Positions 32,233 to 40,611 of a stretch of 64,000 bases of DNA are shown piece by piece. A model generated the notes under the pieces. The model was not told the origin of the DNA. It saw nothing but the letters and a program-made list of their open reading frames with translations, and searched no databases. The DNA is from Alcanivoracaceae bacterium (GTDB lineage Bacteria; Pseudomonadota; Gammaproteobacteria; Xanthomonadales; Marinicellaceae). The stretch covers positions 1 through 64,000 of the forward strand of contig JADGEI010000010.1 in assembly GCA_016744455.1 (NCBI GenBank). The letters run 5' to 3'. The translations under genes were made by a program, and so were the position numbers. How positions within the stretch are numbered: position 1 is the first letter of the stretch; each line of letters starts with the position of its first letter.

Positions 32233-32850
32233 GTGGCAAGAATCCTTTACATTCATCCGGATAACCCTCAGGCTCGTTTAGTTAAACAGGCGACGGATGC
32301 TATTCGAAGTGGTGGTCTTATCGTTTATCCTACAGACTCAGGTTATGCTATAGGTTGGGCGATGGATAATACACAGGCATTAAAAACTGTTGCAAAAATA
32401 AGACACATTGATAAGTTGCATTTCTATAGCATCATTTGTGAGAATATCTCACAAATTTCAGAATTTGCTTTAGTTGATAACATCGCATTTCGAATTATTA
32501 AATCTCATACACCCGGAGCCTATACCTTTATTTTACCAGCTACACGTAGGATACCAAAAAAATTACAACATCAACATAGGCGCTCAATTGGTGTTCGCCT
32601 CCCTGATCACAAAGTTGTTAGTGAATTGGTTAAAGAATTAGGCGAGCCATTTATGAGTTCATCGCTAGAGCTACATAACGCTGAAGTTGATGAGTTGGAT
32701 TCTTCAGAGATAAATGATCAAATTGGCCACGCGTTAGATTTTATTATTGACGCTGGTTATACACCAACAGAGCCATCAACTGTAGTTGAATTGCTCGATG
32801 ATGGACCACGTGTTGTTCGTGAAGGTAAAGGAGTTGTTGATTTTGTCTGA
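32233..32850 (+). CDS. yciO: YciO/Sua5-family protein
   Basis: A 205-residue protein of the YrdC/YciO/Sua5 fold. It has GGLIVYPTDSGYAIG, the KRxxxP region replaced by DKLHFYSI, and SIGVRLPDH. YciO resembles threonylcarbamoyl-AMP synthase but is considered weakly active in E. coli. Starts with GTG. It precedes scpA in the usual gammaproteobacterial order yciO-scpA-scpB-rluB. Confidence 0.88.
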   Translation: MARILYIHPDNPQARLVKQATDAIRSGGLIVYPTDSGYAIGWAMDNTQALKTVAKIRHIDKLHFYSIICENISQISEFALVDNIAFRIIKSHTPGAYTFILPATRRIPKKLQHQHRRSIGVRLPDHKVVSELVKELGEPFMSSSLELHNAEVDELDSSEINDQIGHALDFIIDAGYTPTEPSTVVELLDDGPRVVREGKGVVDFV

Positions 32851-33682
32851 GTCTAAAAAATATGTTGCAGCAAAAATGGCTGTTCAAGCTGAATTGCCTT
32901 TTGCTTTAGTTGAGGGACAACCCTATACACAAATGCCTACGGATTTGTATATCCCTCCTGAGGCTTTGGAAGTGATTCTTGAGGCATTTGAAGGGCCTTT
33001 AGATTTGTTATTATACTTAATTCGTCGACAAAATTTAAATATATTAGATATACCAATAAACGATATTACTAAACAATACATAGAGTACATTAGTGTATTG
33101 GAAGAAATGAATTTTGAGTTAGCCGCAGAGTATTTGGTCATGGCTGCCATGTTGGCAGAAATCAAGTCTCGTATGCTATTGCCAAAACCTGCAAGTGAAG
33201 ATGAAGAAGAACAAGATCCACGTGCTGAATTAGTCAGGCGGTTGCAAGAGTATGAGCGCTTTAAAACGGCAGCGTTGGATATAGACGGTTTGCCTAGGGA
33301 GTACCGCGATTATATGCTTACTAGTGCTCATGTAGAATCGAAACAGTATCACAGTATTCCTCCTGAAGTTGATATGCGCGAAATTATTATGGCATTTAAA
33401 GATGTTTTAGCCCGAGCAGACTTGAAAGTGTCGCATGAAATTGAACGTGAGGTATTAAGTGTTAGAGATAGAATGATAATTTTAATTGACGTTATGCGAA
33501 CAAAAGAATTTTGCACGTTTGATTCATTGTTTAATCCTAAAGAAGGGAAGCAAGGTATAGTTGTAACATTTTTAGCGGTGTTGGAACTACTAAAAACTCA
33601 GGTTTTAGATATTGTTCAAAATGAAACTTATGGTCAAATTTATATCCAATCATTAGCACAAGAGGGAAATAATGGAAATTAA
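32843..33682 (+). CDS. scpA: Segregation and condensation protein ScpA
   Basis: A 279-residue kleisin of the SMC-ScpAB chromosome-condensing complex. It holds the ScpA core FEGPLDLLLYLIRRQNLNILDIPI near residue 50-75 (shown in part) and a C-terminal winged-helix part. I choose TTG 32843, eight bases inside yciO, because AAAGGAG lies nine bases upstream; the open frame continues a further 57 bases to 32786 without such a site. It overlaps scpB by 11 bases. Confidence 0.9.
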   Translation: MSESKKYVAAKMAVQAELPFALVEGQPYTQMPTDLYIPPEALEVILEAFEGPLDLLLYLIRRQNLNILDIPINDITKQYIEYISVLEEMNFELAAEYLVMAAMLAEIKSRMLLPKPASEDEEEQDPRAELVRRLQEYERFKTAALDIDGLPREYRDYMLTSAHVESKQYHSIPPEVDMREIIMAFKDVLARADLKVSHEIEREVLSVRDRMIILIDVMRTKEFCTFDSLFNPKEGKQGIVVTFLAVLELLKTQVLDIVQNETYGQIYIQSLAQEGNNGN

Positions 33683-34280
33683 GCAAATAAAAAATATTAT
33701 CGAAGCTGTTTTATTAGCTGCTGGTGAGCCTGTTACTGTTAAAAGGTTGCAAAATATTTTTTCTGAGCAAGAACTTACTTACAATGATATTGCTAAAGCG
33801 TTAGAGCAACTTGGTGAAGATTTTCTTTATCGAGGACTAGAGTTAAATGAAGTGGCTAATGGTTTTAGGTTGCAAACAAAAGAGTCTTTGCAACCATGGA
33901 TTTCAAAATTGTGGGAAGAAAAACCTAAAAAATATTCGCGTGCACTGTTAGAAACGATAGCTCTTATTGCTTATCGGCAACCTGTAACACGTGGCGAAAT
34001 TGAAGATGTACGTGGGGTTGCAGTAAGTAGTTATATTATTAGAACATTAATGGATAGAGAATGGATTCGTGTTTTGGGTTATCGAGATGTGCCTGGTAAG
34101 CCTGCGATGTTTGGAACCACAAAAGAGTTTTTGGATTATTTTAATATGAAATCATTAGAAGATCTACCAACCTTAGCGGAGATTAAAGACATGGAAGCTC
34201 TAATGCCAGAACTGGACTTAGACCCAAAACCCAAAGAAGATAATTTTCAAGCACAATTTATAAATACAGAAGAAGAATAG
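33672..34280 (+). CDS. scpB: Segregation and condensation protein ScpB
   Basis: A 202-residue partner of ScpA with two winged-helix domains; the conserved segments EAVLLAAGEPV, LLETIALIAYRQPVTRGEIE and RGV..SSYIIRTL are visible. ATG 33672 follows GAGGG within the end of scpA. The acidic C-terminal tail is typical. Confidence 0.95.
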   Translation: MEIKQIKNIIEAVLLAAGEPVTVKRLQNIFSEQELTYNDIAKALEQLGEDFLYRGLELNEVANGFRLQTKESLQPWISKLWEEKPKKYSRALLETIALIAYRQPVTRGEIEDVRGVAVSSYIIRTLMDREWIRVLGYRDVPGKPAMFGTTKEFLDYFNMKSLEDLPTLAEIKDMEALMPELDLDPKPKEDNFQAQFINTEEE

Positions 34281-34281
34281 A

Positions 34282-35082
34282 ATGGAACAACAAGAGCAAG
34301 AAAGTCTAGTAAAGAAAGAACGTATCCAAAAAGTTTTAGCACGTAGTGGCTTAGGTTCACGTAGGCAAATTGAAAAAGCTATTAAAATGGCTCAAATTTA
34401 TATTAATGGCAAATTAGTAGAATTAGGTCAAACTCTTAATGAGGGAGATATAGTCAATTGGAAAAATCGTAAATGGGTTATTGAGCCACAAGACCAAGAT
34501 TTAAAAATACTAATGTACAATAAGCCGCTAGGTGAAATTTGTACACGAAAAGATGAAAAGGGTCGCCCAACGGTATTCGACAATTTACCAGAGCTTAAAA
34601 GAGAGCGATGGATAAATGTTGGGCGATTAGATATTAATACGACTGGTTTGATTCTTTTTACCAATGATGGAGGTTTTGCCAATCACCTTATGCATCCAAG
34701 TACTAAAATTGACAGAGAATATGCATGTAGAGTCTTTGGTGATGTCGATCAAATTAAATTAGACAACCTACGTAATGGTGTTGAGCTAGAAGATGGTTTT
34801 GCCAAGTTTAATGATATTCAACAAGCAGGAAGCGGTGAGGCTAACCAATGGTTTCATGTGGTTTTATTGGAAGGTCGAAATCGTGAGGTACGACGTTTAT
34901 GGGAATCTCAAGATTTAAAAGTGAGTCGTCTTAAACGTGTACGGTATGGCGGCGTATTTTTACCCAAAAAATTAAGAATGGGGCAATTTCAAGAATTTAC
35001 GAGGGGAGAAAAAAATATTTTATTGCAAGATGTTGGCTACAAAGTAAAAGAAGTAGAGATGGTGGCACGCTTTTTAAAGTAA
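34282..35082 (+). CDS. rluB: 23S rRNA pseudouridine synthase RluB
   Basis: A 266-residue RsuA/RluB/E/F-type pseudouridine synthase. An N-terminal S4 RNA-binding domain (ERIQKVLARSGLGSRRQIEK) precedes the catalytic domain with the aspartate motif GRLDINTTGLILFTNDG. RluB modifies U2605 of 23S rRNA. One base separates it from scpB. The long Lys/Arg tail of E. coli RluB is absent. Confidence 0.93.
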   Translation: MEQQEQESLVKKERIQKVLARSGLGSRRQIEKAIKMAQIYINGKLVELGQTLNEGDIVNWKNRKWVIEPQDQDLKILMYNKPLGEICTRKDEKGRPTVFDNLPELKRERWINVGRLDINTTGLILFTNDGGFANHLMHPSTKIDREYACRVFGDVDQIKLDNLRNGVELEDGFAKFNDIQQAGSGEANQWFHVVLLEGRNREVRRLWESQDLKVSRLKRVRYGGVFLPKKLRMGQFQEFTRGEKNILLQDVGYKVKEVEMVARFLK

Positions 35083-35551
35083 AAGACAGTATTGTGTCAC
35101 GTTAGGCGCATAGGTTATAAAAAAGTAATTTTCATCCGTAATTCCTGAAGTAATATTTCCGCTGAGGCCAAGAGGTGTGATGAATGGTTTCAAGGTTTAA
35201 AGCGATAAAAACGTAAACAGAAATAACTAATACAATACATGAAATCTAAAAATAGCTTAATCAGCTCAGAACAATGAGGGTCGTATTAACTTAACTGAAT
35301 ATGTTTAATGGATTAGGAAATTAGCTTTTTTTCTCAATGTGGATACTTTATCGTGACCTTCCCTAACTTAACCTAACAATTTTTATATACTTTACTATTG
35401 TAGCCATAGAACTGATTGAAAAATTTCTTGTTGCAACATATAAATATGTTAAATTTATGTTAATAGTTGGTAATTGCTTGCCAAACTTGTACAATAACTG
35501 TAGGCAATAAAAATAACAATATGCCGTAAATCCACAAGAAAATAAAATACA
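35083..35551. other. 469-base intergenic region
   Basis: No gene of convincing coding character was seen on either strand. It is very AT-rich, holds the rluB operon end and, near its right end, a promoter for the TonB-like gene. No clear terminator hairpin was found. Confidence 0.5.
35467..35495 (+). promoter_or_regulatory. Sigma-70 promoter of the TonB-like gene
   Basis: TTGGTA (35467-35472) and TACAAT (35490-35495) are separated by 17 bases, close to the consensus at both elements, 56 bases upstream of the ATG at 35552. Confidence 0.62.
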
Positions 35552-36355
35552 ATGAAATTATTACTCGCTTTAATATTACTAAGTTTACATTTTTCAGTTT
35601 TTTCACAAAAAGATGAAAATAAACCATCCTGGTCAGAAAGTTTACCTGAGCGTAATGACTCGCCAGATATGGGTGTGGATATGGATTTAGATTCTGATAT
35701 GGGTATGGATAGAGAGGGTTTAGGTTTTGATAGGGAGGCTATGTTCGATTCTGATACTAGTGAAGATGATAGCGATAGCGATGGAGACGAGTTAGCAAAT
35801 ACAAAACAAGAAACTAAAACAAAAATTGATATTGTTAGTAATATTCAGCCCGCTAAAGAAATCGAAGAAAAAGCCGCAGCAGAACAGTTAGCAGCAGAAA
35901 AAGCAGCAGCAGAACAGTTAGCAGCAGAAAAAGCAGCAGCAGAACAGATAGCAGCAGAAAAAACTGCTACCGAAGAGTTGGCAATAGACAAAAAGAATAG
36001 AGACTCAAACATAGATCAAGAAAAAGCACAAGTTAAAAACTCTGTCGGTTTGGTACAGGCTGAAATACCTGCTAAAACAACACAAACTTACAAATGGAAT
36101 AAAACAAAAAACGCTTTACCAGTGTACCCAACTAAAGCAGCGAGAAGCAAAACACAAGGATGGGTTGATGTTGAAGTTGTTATTGCTCCCAGCGGAAAAG
36201 TAGTTGGCGCTCACATAAATAAAACATCAAAAAATCAATCAGTTTTCAATAATGCATCACTTAAAGCTGTTAGAAAATGGAGGTATGACCCTCCAATTAA
36301 CTATGGTATACAAACAAATCAGAGTAAAATTGTTAGATTGCAATATAAGTTGTAA
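35552..36355 (+). CDS. TonB C-terminal-domain protein with alanine/glutamate repeats
   Basis: A 267-residue protein with an N-terminal hydrophobic segment that looks like a cleavable signal peptide (LLLALILLSLHFSVFSQ) or a short anchor. An Asp/Met-rich acidic stretch (about residues 38-75), a three-fold AAAEQLAAEK repeat helix (108-140) and a C-terminal TonB-type domain (about 185-267; YPTKAARSKTQGWVDVEVVI, VRKWRYDPP) follow. No ExbB or ExbD is nearby, and the usual proline-rich spacer is replaced by the charged helix, so it may be a TonB-like envelope linker and not a classical energy transducer. Confidence 0.82.
   Translation: MKLLLALILLSLHFSVFSQKDENKPSWSESLPERNDSPDMGVDMDLDSDMGMDREGLGFDREAMFDSDTSEDDSDSDGDELANTKQETKTKIDIVSNIQPAKEIEEKAAAEQLAAEKAAAEQLAAEKAAAEQIAAEKTATEELAIDKKNRDSNIDQEKAQVKNSVGLVQAEIPAKTTQTYKWNKTKNALPVYPTKAARSKTQGWVDVEVVIAPSGKVVGAHINKTSKNQSVFNNASLKAVRKWRYDPPINYGIQTNQSKIVRLQYKL
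35873..35992 (+). repeat. 30-base tandem repeat inside the TonB-like gene
   Basis: Three nearly identical 30-base units (35873-35902, 35903-35932, 35933-35962) and one degraded unit encode AAAEQLAAEK-type decapeptides. The first two differ at one wobble base, so the copy number could change by slippage. Confidence 0.85.
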
Positions 36356-36434
36356 CAATCTAATCCATGTAATGGTAAAATCTAGTTTTTTTAGACCATA
36401 GCTAATTTATTAGAATAGTGGTAATACCTTACAA

Positions 36435-37406
36435 TTGAGATACTACGCAGCCACAATTCAAACAGATTTTCCAGCACCAACTTCACGTAAAGAAATAGGT
36501 AATAGGGTTCAATCCATGTGTACTATTATTGAACAAACTTTGCTTGGCTACGAACCATTTTTTGATGTACGTTTATTTGTTTTGCCTGAGTTTGGCCATC
36601 AGGTACCTATTTATTCTGATGTTAAAGACATTTACGGTAAATTGGCGATTGAATTGCCCAATGAATACACCAAAAACTACCATAAACTGTGTAAGAAATA
36701 TGGCATTTACATACAAACAGCCAGTTTTTTAGAAAAAGACAATAAATACCCCGGGCATGTTTTTAATACTACTTTGCTTATTGGGCCAAGCGGAATATTA
36801 TCAAAATACCGTAAAGTTAATACTTGGATTCCATGGGAAGTTCACACATCACCAGCAGATTTACCAGAATATAAAGAAGAGTTGTTTCCAGTAGTAGACA
36901 CAGAAATAGGTAAGCTTGGTGTCGCTATCTGTTATGACTGGTTATTTCCGGAATGTATACGCGAAATTGCTTTTGCCGGAGCTGAGGTCATCAATCGTGT
37001 GTCTGCTTATATGGATCCTTGGGGTTCAACGTCACCAATGGAATGGTGGTCACTAGTCAATCGTACAAGAGCATTGGAAAACATGGTTTATGTTGTGGCT
37101 GCAAATCAAGGAGCAAGTTTGAAAAATTACCCGCCTTTTAGTTGGCCAGGAGGTTCTATGATAGTGGATTTTGATGGTCGAGTTTTGGCCAGTGCTGGGG
37201 AAAATTCTGGTGAAAAAGTAGTTGTAGCACCTATTGACATAAATGCCATCAGGGTTGAGAAAAAACGCCGTCAAGGCCATGACACTATTGCCCACTATAG
37301 GCAGACTGCCTACAATTATCATAAGGGTAAGAGATTTACTCAAAACCAATGTGTTCCATCCATATCTAACTTAAAACAAAGAATAGAAAATGCAAAAAAT
37401 ATTTAA
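36435..37406 (+). CDS. Nitrilase-superfamily carbon-nitrogen hydrolase
   Basis: A 323-residue hydrolase with the Glu-Lys-Cys triad: VLPEFGH, YRKVNTW and AICYDWLFPEC. Family members cleave nitriles, amides or carbamoyl groups; this one cannot be assigned further. It begins at TTG 36435 because the frame has no earlier ATG and the N-terminal beta-strand YYAATIQTDF is needed; the ribosome-binding site is weak. It heads the five-gene operon and overlaps the next gene by 17 bases, which is odd for an ordinary catabolic nitrilase and suggests a role with the cytochrome and FG-GAP proteins. Confidence 0.85.
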   Translation: MRYYAATIQTDFPAPTSRKEIGNRVQSMCTIIEQTLLGYEPFFDVRLFVLPEFGHQVPIYSDVKDIYGKLAIELPNEYTKNYHKLCKKYGIYIQTASFLEKDNKYPGHVFNTTLLIGPSGILSKYRKVNTWIPWEVHTSPADLPEYKEELFPVVDTEIGKLGVAICYDWLFPECIREIAFAGAEVINRVSAYMDPWGSTSPMEWWSLVNRTRALENMVYVVAANQGASLKNYPPFSWPGGSMIVDFDGRVLASAGENSGEKVVVAPIDINAIRVEKKRRQGHDTIAHYRQTAYNYHKGKRFTQNQCVPSISNLKQRIENAKNI

Positions 37407-40400
37407 CCTTTTAGCCCTAATTTTGCTCGTACTTATTACATCCTGTGATAGTGATAAATCTAAAGATAAAGAAAAACAGGATAAAACGATACAAGCAGCT
37501 TCAGCAGAAGATGTTATGTTAAATAATCAAGGTGTAGGCGAAATGGGATATTTTGATTACAATAAAGCCACAGATACCTTTGAAAAACTAGTTAGCAATA
37601 ACCCTGATTGGGTTATCGGCCAACAAAATTATGCTATTGCTTTACTAAATCGCCAAAAACAAGGCGATGAGGAACAAGCCATGGCAATAGCTGTGGAACT
37701 ATCTAAACGAGACAATAGCAATCTAGTTGCTCATTACATTGCGGGTATATTAAATTTCAATCAAGGTTTATGTGAAAAGGCACTTCCGAGGTTTGAAAAA
37801 ATAATCGCAACTGACATGTCAGATGCTTATGCTTTGTATTTTGCTGGTCAATGTCATTTGCAAAATGGCCAAGTGGAAAAATCATTAACGTTGTATCAGC
37901 AGGCGTTATCAGTGGATAACTATCTTCGAAGTGCATATTACGGTAGTTTTATGGCAGCTCAGCGATTAGCAAAAACTGATTTGGCCAAACAGATGTTGGA
38001 ATCTTACCAAAAACTAGCAAACAACCCTAAGGCACGATTAGCTGAAATTAAATACACTCGAATGGGTCCTAAAGCTAATGCAATTGCTGAACCTAAAACA
38101 AGCATTCAAACTCCTTTGAGGCAAGTGAAACCTCCGTTTTTTCAACCGATGCATTCTTTGACTCTCCCAAAGGCACATAATTTTGGCGTTGTTACTTTAA
38201 ATACAATTTTGGGTATTTATGTTGTTGAAGAAGATAAAATGAAAATATATAACAACAAGGATATGGCGGAGATTGAAGAATTTGAAATAGAATTGTCTGC
38301 TGAGGCTCATAACTTGGCTTGGGGCGATATTAATAATGACAATAAAATTGATGTGTATATTACCGGTGTACAAGATGCTTTATACCTGCAAAGTGATCAA
38401 GGTTTTCTTGCTGTAGATATGAAATCATTTGGATTGGATCAATTGGCATCTCAAGCGGTAAGAATTGCGGACGCAGACCATGATGGTGATTTGGATATTT
38501 TGTTATTGGATAAGCAAGGTAAGTTCGAACTATGGAACAACAACCTTAACAACACATTTACAGCTCTTTCTAGCCAAGTGAGTTTACCTGAAATTGCTGG
38601 TTATCAATCAATATACCTAGAAGATATCGATAGTGATAGAGATTTAGATATTTTACTAGTCGCTAATAACTCTATAACTACATTACTCAATGACAGGATG
38701 TGGGATTACCAAATTATCGATACAAACTTTGATGAGAGTATTAAAGCGGTAACTTTAGCTGATAATAACATTGATGGAAAAGTTGAAATGAACATATTGA
38801 CAAGTGATTCAATTGTAACTTATGAATTTAAAAGGAGAAATAAACAACTCATCAAGACACATCAACAAAATAATATTTCAGCACAGGCGATGTTACAATT
38901 TGATGTTAATGGAAATGGCATTAATGAGTTTTTATTGTTGGATAATGTGGGTATAAAAATAATTGACTCACAAGGTGAAGTTTTAGAACAAATTCTGTTA
39001 AACAACGTTGAAAAGTTCAAAGTTTTACATACCATAAATGGCGGAGAATTGTTGCTCTTGCAGGATCAAAAGATTAAACAAGCTCAAGCTAGCAACGCTC
39101 GATTGCCCTTTATGTTGTTAGGTTTTACCGGTAAAGAAGATAATGCTAATTCTGTCCGATCCAATTATTCAGGCATTGGCACCAATTTTGTCATCCATAA
39201 TCAAAGCTTTTATGCGAGAGGGAATAATCACCATAACCTATCAGGTGTGGATCAGGATTTTCAAGCTGTTTCCATTGCAGCAGGCAGTAAGAAAGCTATA
39301 GATTTTATTGGTATTAATTGGTCAGATGGCGTTTATCAAACAGAATTAGGTTTGGAGGCGAACAAACAATATAAAATTCCAGAAACACAAAGGCAGCTAT
39401 CAAGTTGCCCTGTTATTTTTGCCTGGAACAAGGGAAAGTATGAATTTATAAGTGACGTGTTAGGGGTTGGAGGTATAGGTTTTGCTATTGGCCGACACCA
39501 ATATGGAGAACCAAGACCATGGGAAAACTATTTGTTAACTTCTGATCAAATAAGTGCAGATAATAATGGTGTCTACAAATTACAGTTTACTGAACCAATG
39601 GAAGAATCGGCCTATTTGGATGAATTGAATATCAAGGTTATTGATGTGCCAAAGGATTATAGTGTTCTATTAGATGAAAGAATGCAAATTTCAACACCTG
39701 CGGTAACAGGCGAGGCATTGTTTTATCAGGATAAAATAATGCCTATGCGAGTATTAAATAGGTTAAATCATGATGTAACTGAACTGGTGGAAAAAACAGA
39801 TAAACAAGCCATAGAAATTGAAAACCAAGACCATAGGTTTTTAGGTTTAGTCGATGAACAAGTGATAACGATGGAGTTTGCTGATGAGTTAATAGGTGAT
39901 TATCAATTGATTATGAATGGCTGGGTTGAATATGGGTATTCACAAACCATGTTTGCAGCATGGCAAGCTGGATTAGTTGCACAGGCTCCTACAATAGAAT
40001 ATAAAGTTAATAATAAATGGCACACTTTGTTATCAGAGTTCGGTTATCCTGCAGGTATGCCTAGAGCAGCATCTGTACCATTAAAAATTCCACAAGGCAC
40101 ACGATATTTACGTATAAAAACCAATATGGAAATTTATTTTGATGAGTTAAGCTTAATTCAACCTCAAAATCCAGAAAATGTTAACTCATACAATTTAGCG
40201 TTACAATCAGCTATAATAAAACAACTAGGGTTCCCTAAACGTCAAGATAATAAGCAACGTGTACCTAGTTATGATTTTGAAAAAATATCACCTTTCTGGG
40301 ATACTCGTTATATGCAAGGCGCTTATAGTCAATTAGGCGATATAACTCCGTTAGTTAACAATCATGATAATGCTTTGGCAATAATAGCGGCTGGAGAAGG

Positions 40401-40611
40401 AATAGAACTAAGTTTTATAGGCGATTTACCAGAGCTGCAACAGGGATTAAATCGTTATTTCATACTGCAATTTAAAGGGTGGGCAAAGGATATGGATATC
40501 TTAACGAAAGATGGAGAAACTTTGTCACCAATTCCTTCTAATGGACATGTTTCTCTAAAAGCACAACAATTGAACAACCAGTTTAATAACCGATTTAAGG
40601 CAGGAAAATAA
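37390..40611 (+). CDS. TPR and FG-GAP/ASPIC-like lipoprotein
   Basis: A 1073-residue lipoprotein (lipobox LLVLITSC). Residues about 35-215 are tetratricopeptide-like helices. Calcium-binding FG-GAP/VCBS-type blades with DxDxDxD-like loops follow (NNDNKIDVYITG, DADHDGDLDILLL, DIDSDRDLDILLV), then a region resembling ASPIC/UnbV (SGIGTNFVIHN, IDFIGINWSDG, about 590-640) and a long C-terminal part of unrecognised beta-rich character. It should sit in the periplasm or outer envelope. The stop TAA shares its last base with the next ATG. Confidence 0.82.
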   Translation: MQKIFNLLALILLVLITSCDSDKSKDKEKQDKTIQAASAEDVMLNNQGVGEMGYFDYNKATDTFEKLVSNNPDWVIGQQNYAIALLNRQKQGDEEQAMAIAVELSKRDNSNLVAHYIAGILNFNQGLCEKALPRFEKIIATDMSDAYALYFAGQCHLQNGQVEKSLTLYQQALSVDNYLRSAYYGSFMAAQRLAKTDLAKQMLESYQKLANNPKARLAEIKYTRMGPKANAIAEPKTSIQTPLRQVKPPFFQPMHSLTLPKAHNFGVVTLNTILGIYVVEEDKMKIYNNKDMAEIEEFEIELSAEAHNLAWGDINNDNKIDVYITGVQDALYLQSDQGFLAVDMKSFGLDQLASQAVRIADADHDGDLDILLLDKQGKFELWNNNLNNTFTALSSQVSLPEIAGYQSIYLEDIDSDRDLDILLVANNSITTLLNDRMWDYQIIDTNFDESIKAVTLADNNIDGKVEMNILTSDSIVTYEFKRRNKQLIKTHQQNNISAQAMLQFDVNGNGINEFLLLDNVGIKIIDSQGEVLEQILLNNVEKFKVLHTINGGELLLLQDQKIKQAQASNARLPFMLLGFTGKEDNANSVRSNYSGIGTNFVIHNQSFYARGNNHHNLSGVDQDFQAVSIAAGSKKAIDFIGINWSDGVYQTELGLEANKQYKIPETQRQLSSCPVIFAWNKGKYEFISDVLGVGGIGFAIGRHQYGEPRPWENYLLTSDQISADNNGVYKLQFTEPMEESAYLDELNIKVIDVPKDYSVLLDERMQISTPAVTGEALFYQDKIMPMRVLNRLNHDVTELVEKTDKQAIEIENQDHRFLGLVDEQVITMEFADELIGDYQLIMNGWVEYGYSQTMFAAWQAGLVAQAPTIEYKVNNKWHTLLSEFGYPAGMPRAASVPLKIPQGTRYLRIKTNMEIYFDELSLIQPQNPENVNSYNLALQSAIIKQLGFPKRQDNKQRVPSYDFEKISPFWDTRYMQGAYSQLGDITPLVNNHDNALAIIAAGEGIELSFIGDLPELQQGLNRYFILQFKGWAKDMDILTKDGETLSPIPSNGHVSLKAQQLNNQFNNRFKAGK

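Noticed and set aside
35873..35992. CRISPR-like or mobile repeat
   Set aside because: Units are directly adjacent with no spacers, are a multiple of three and encode a regular decapeptide; it is a coding tandem repeat.
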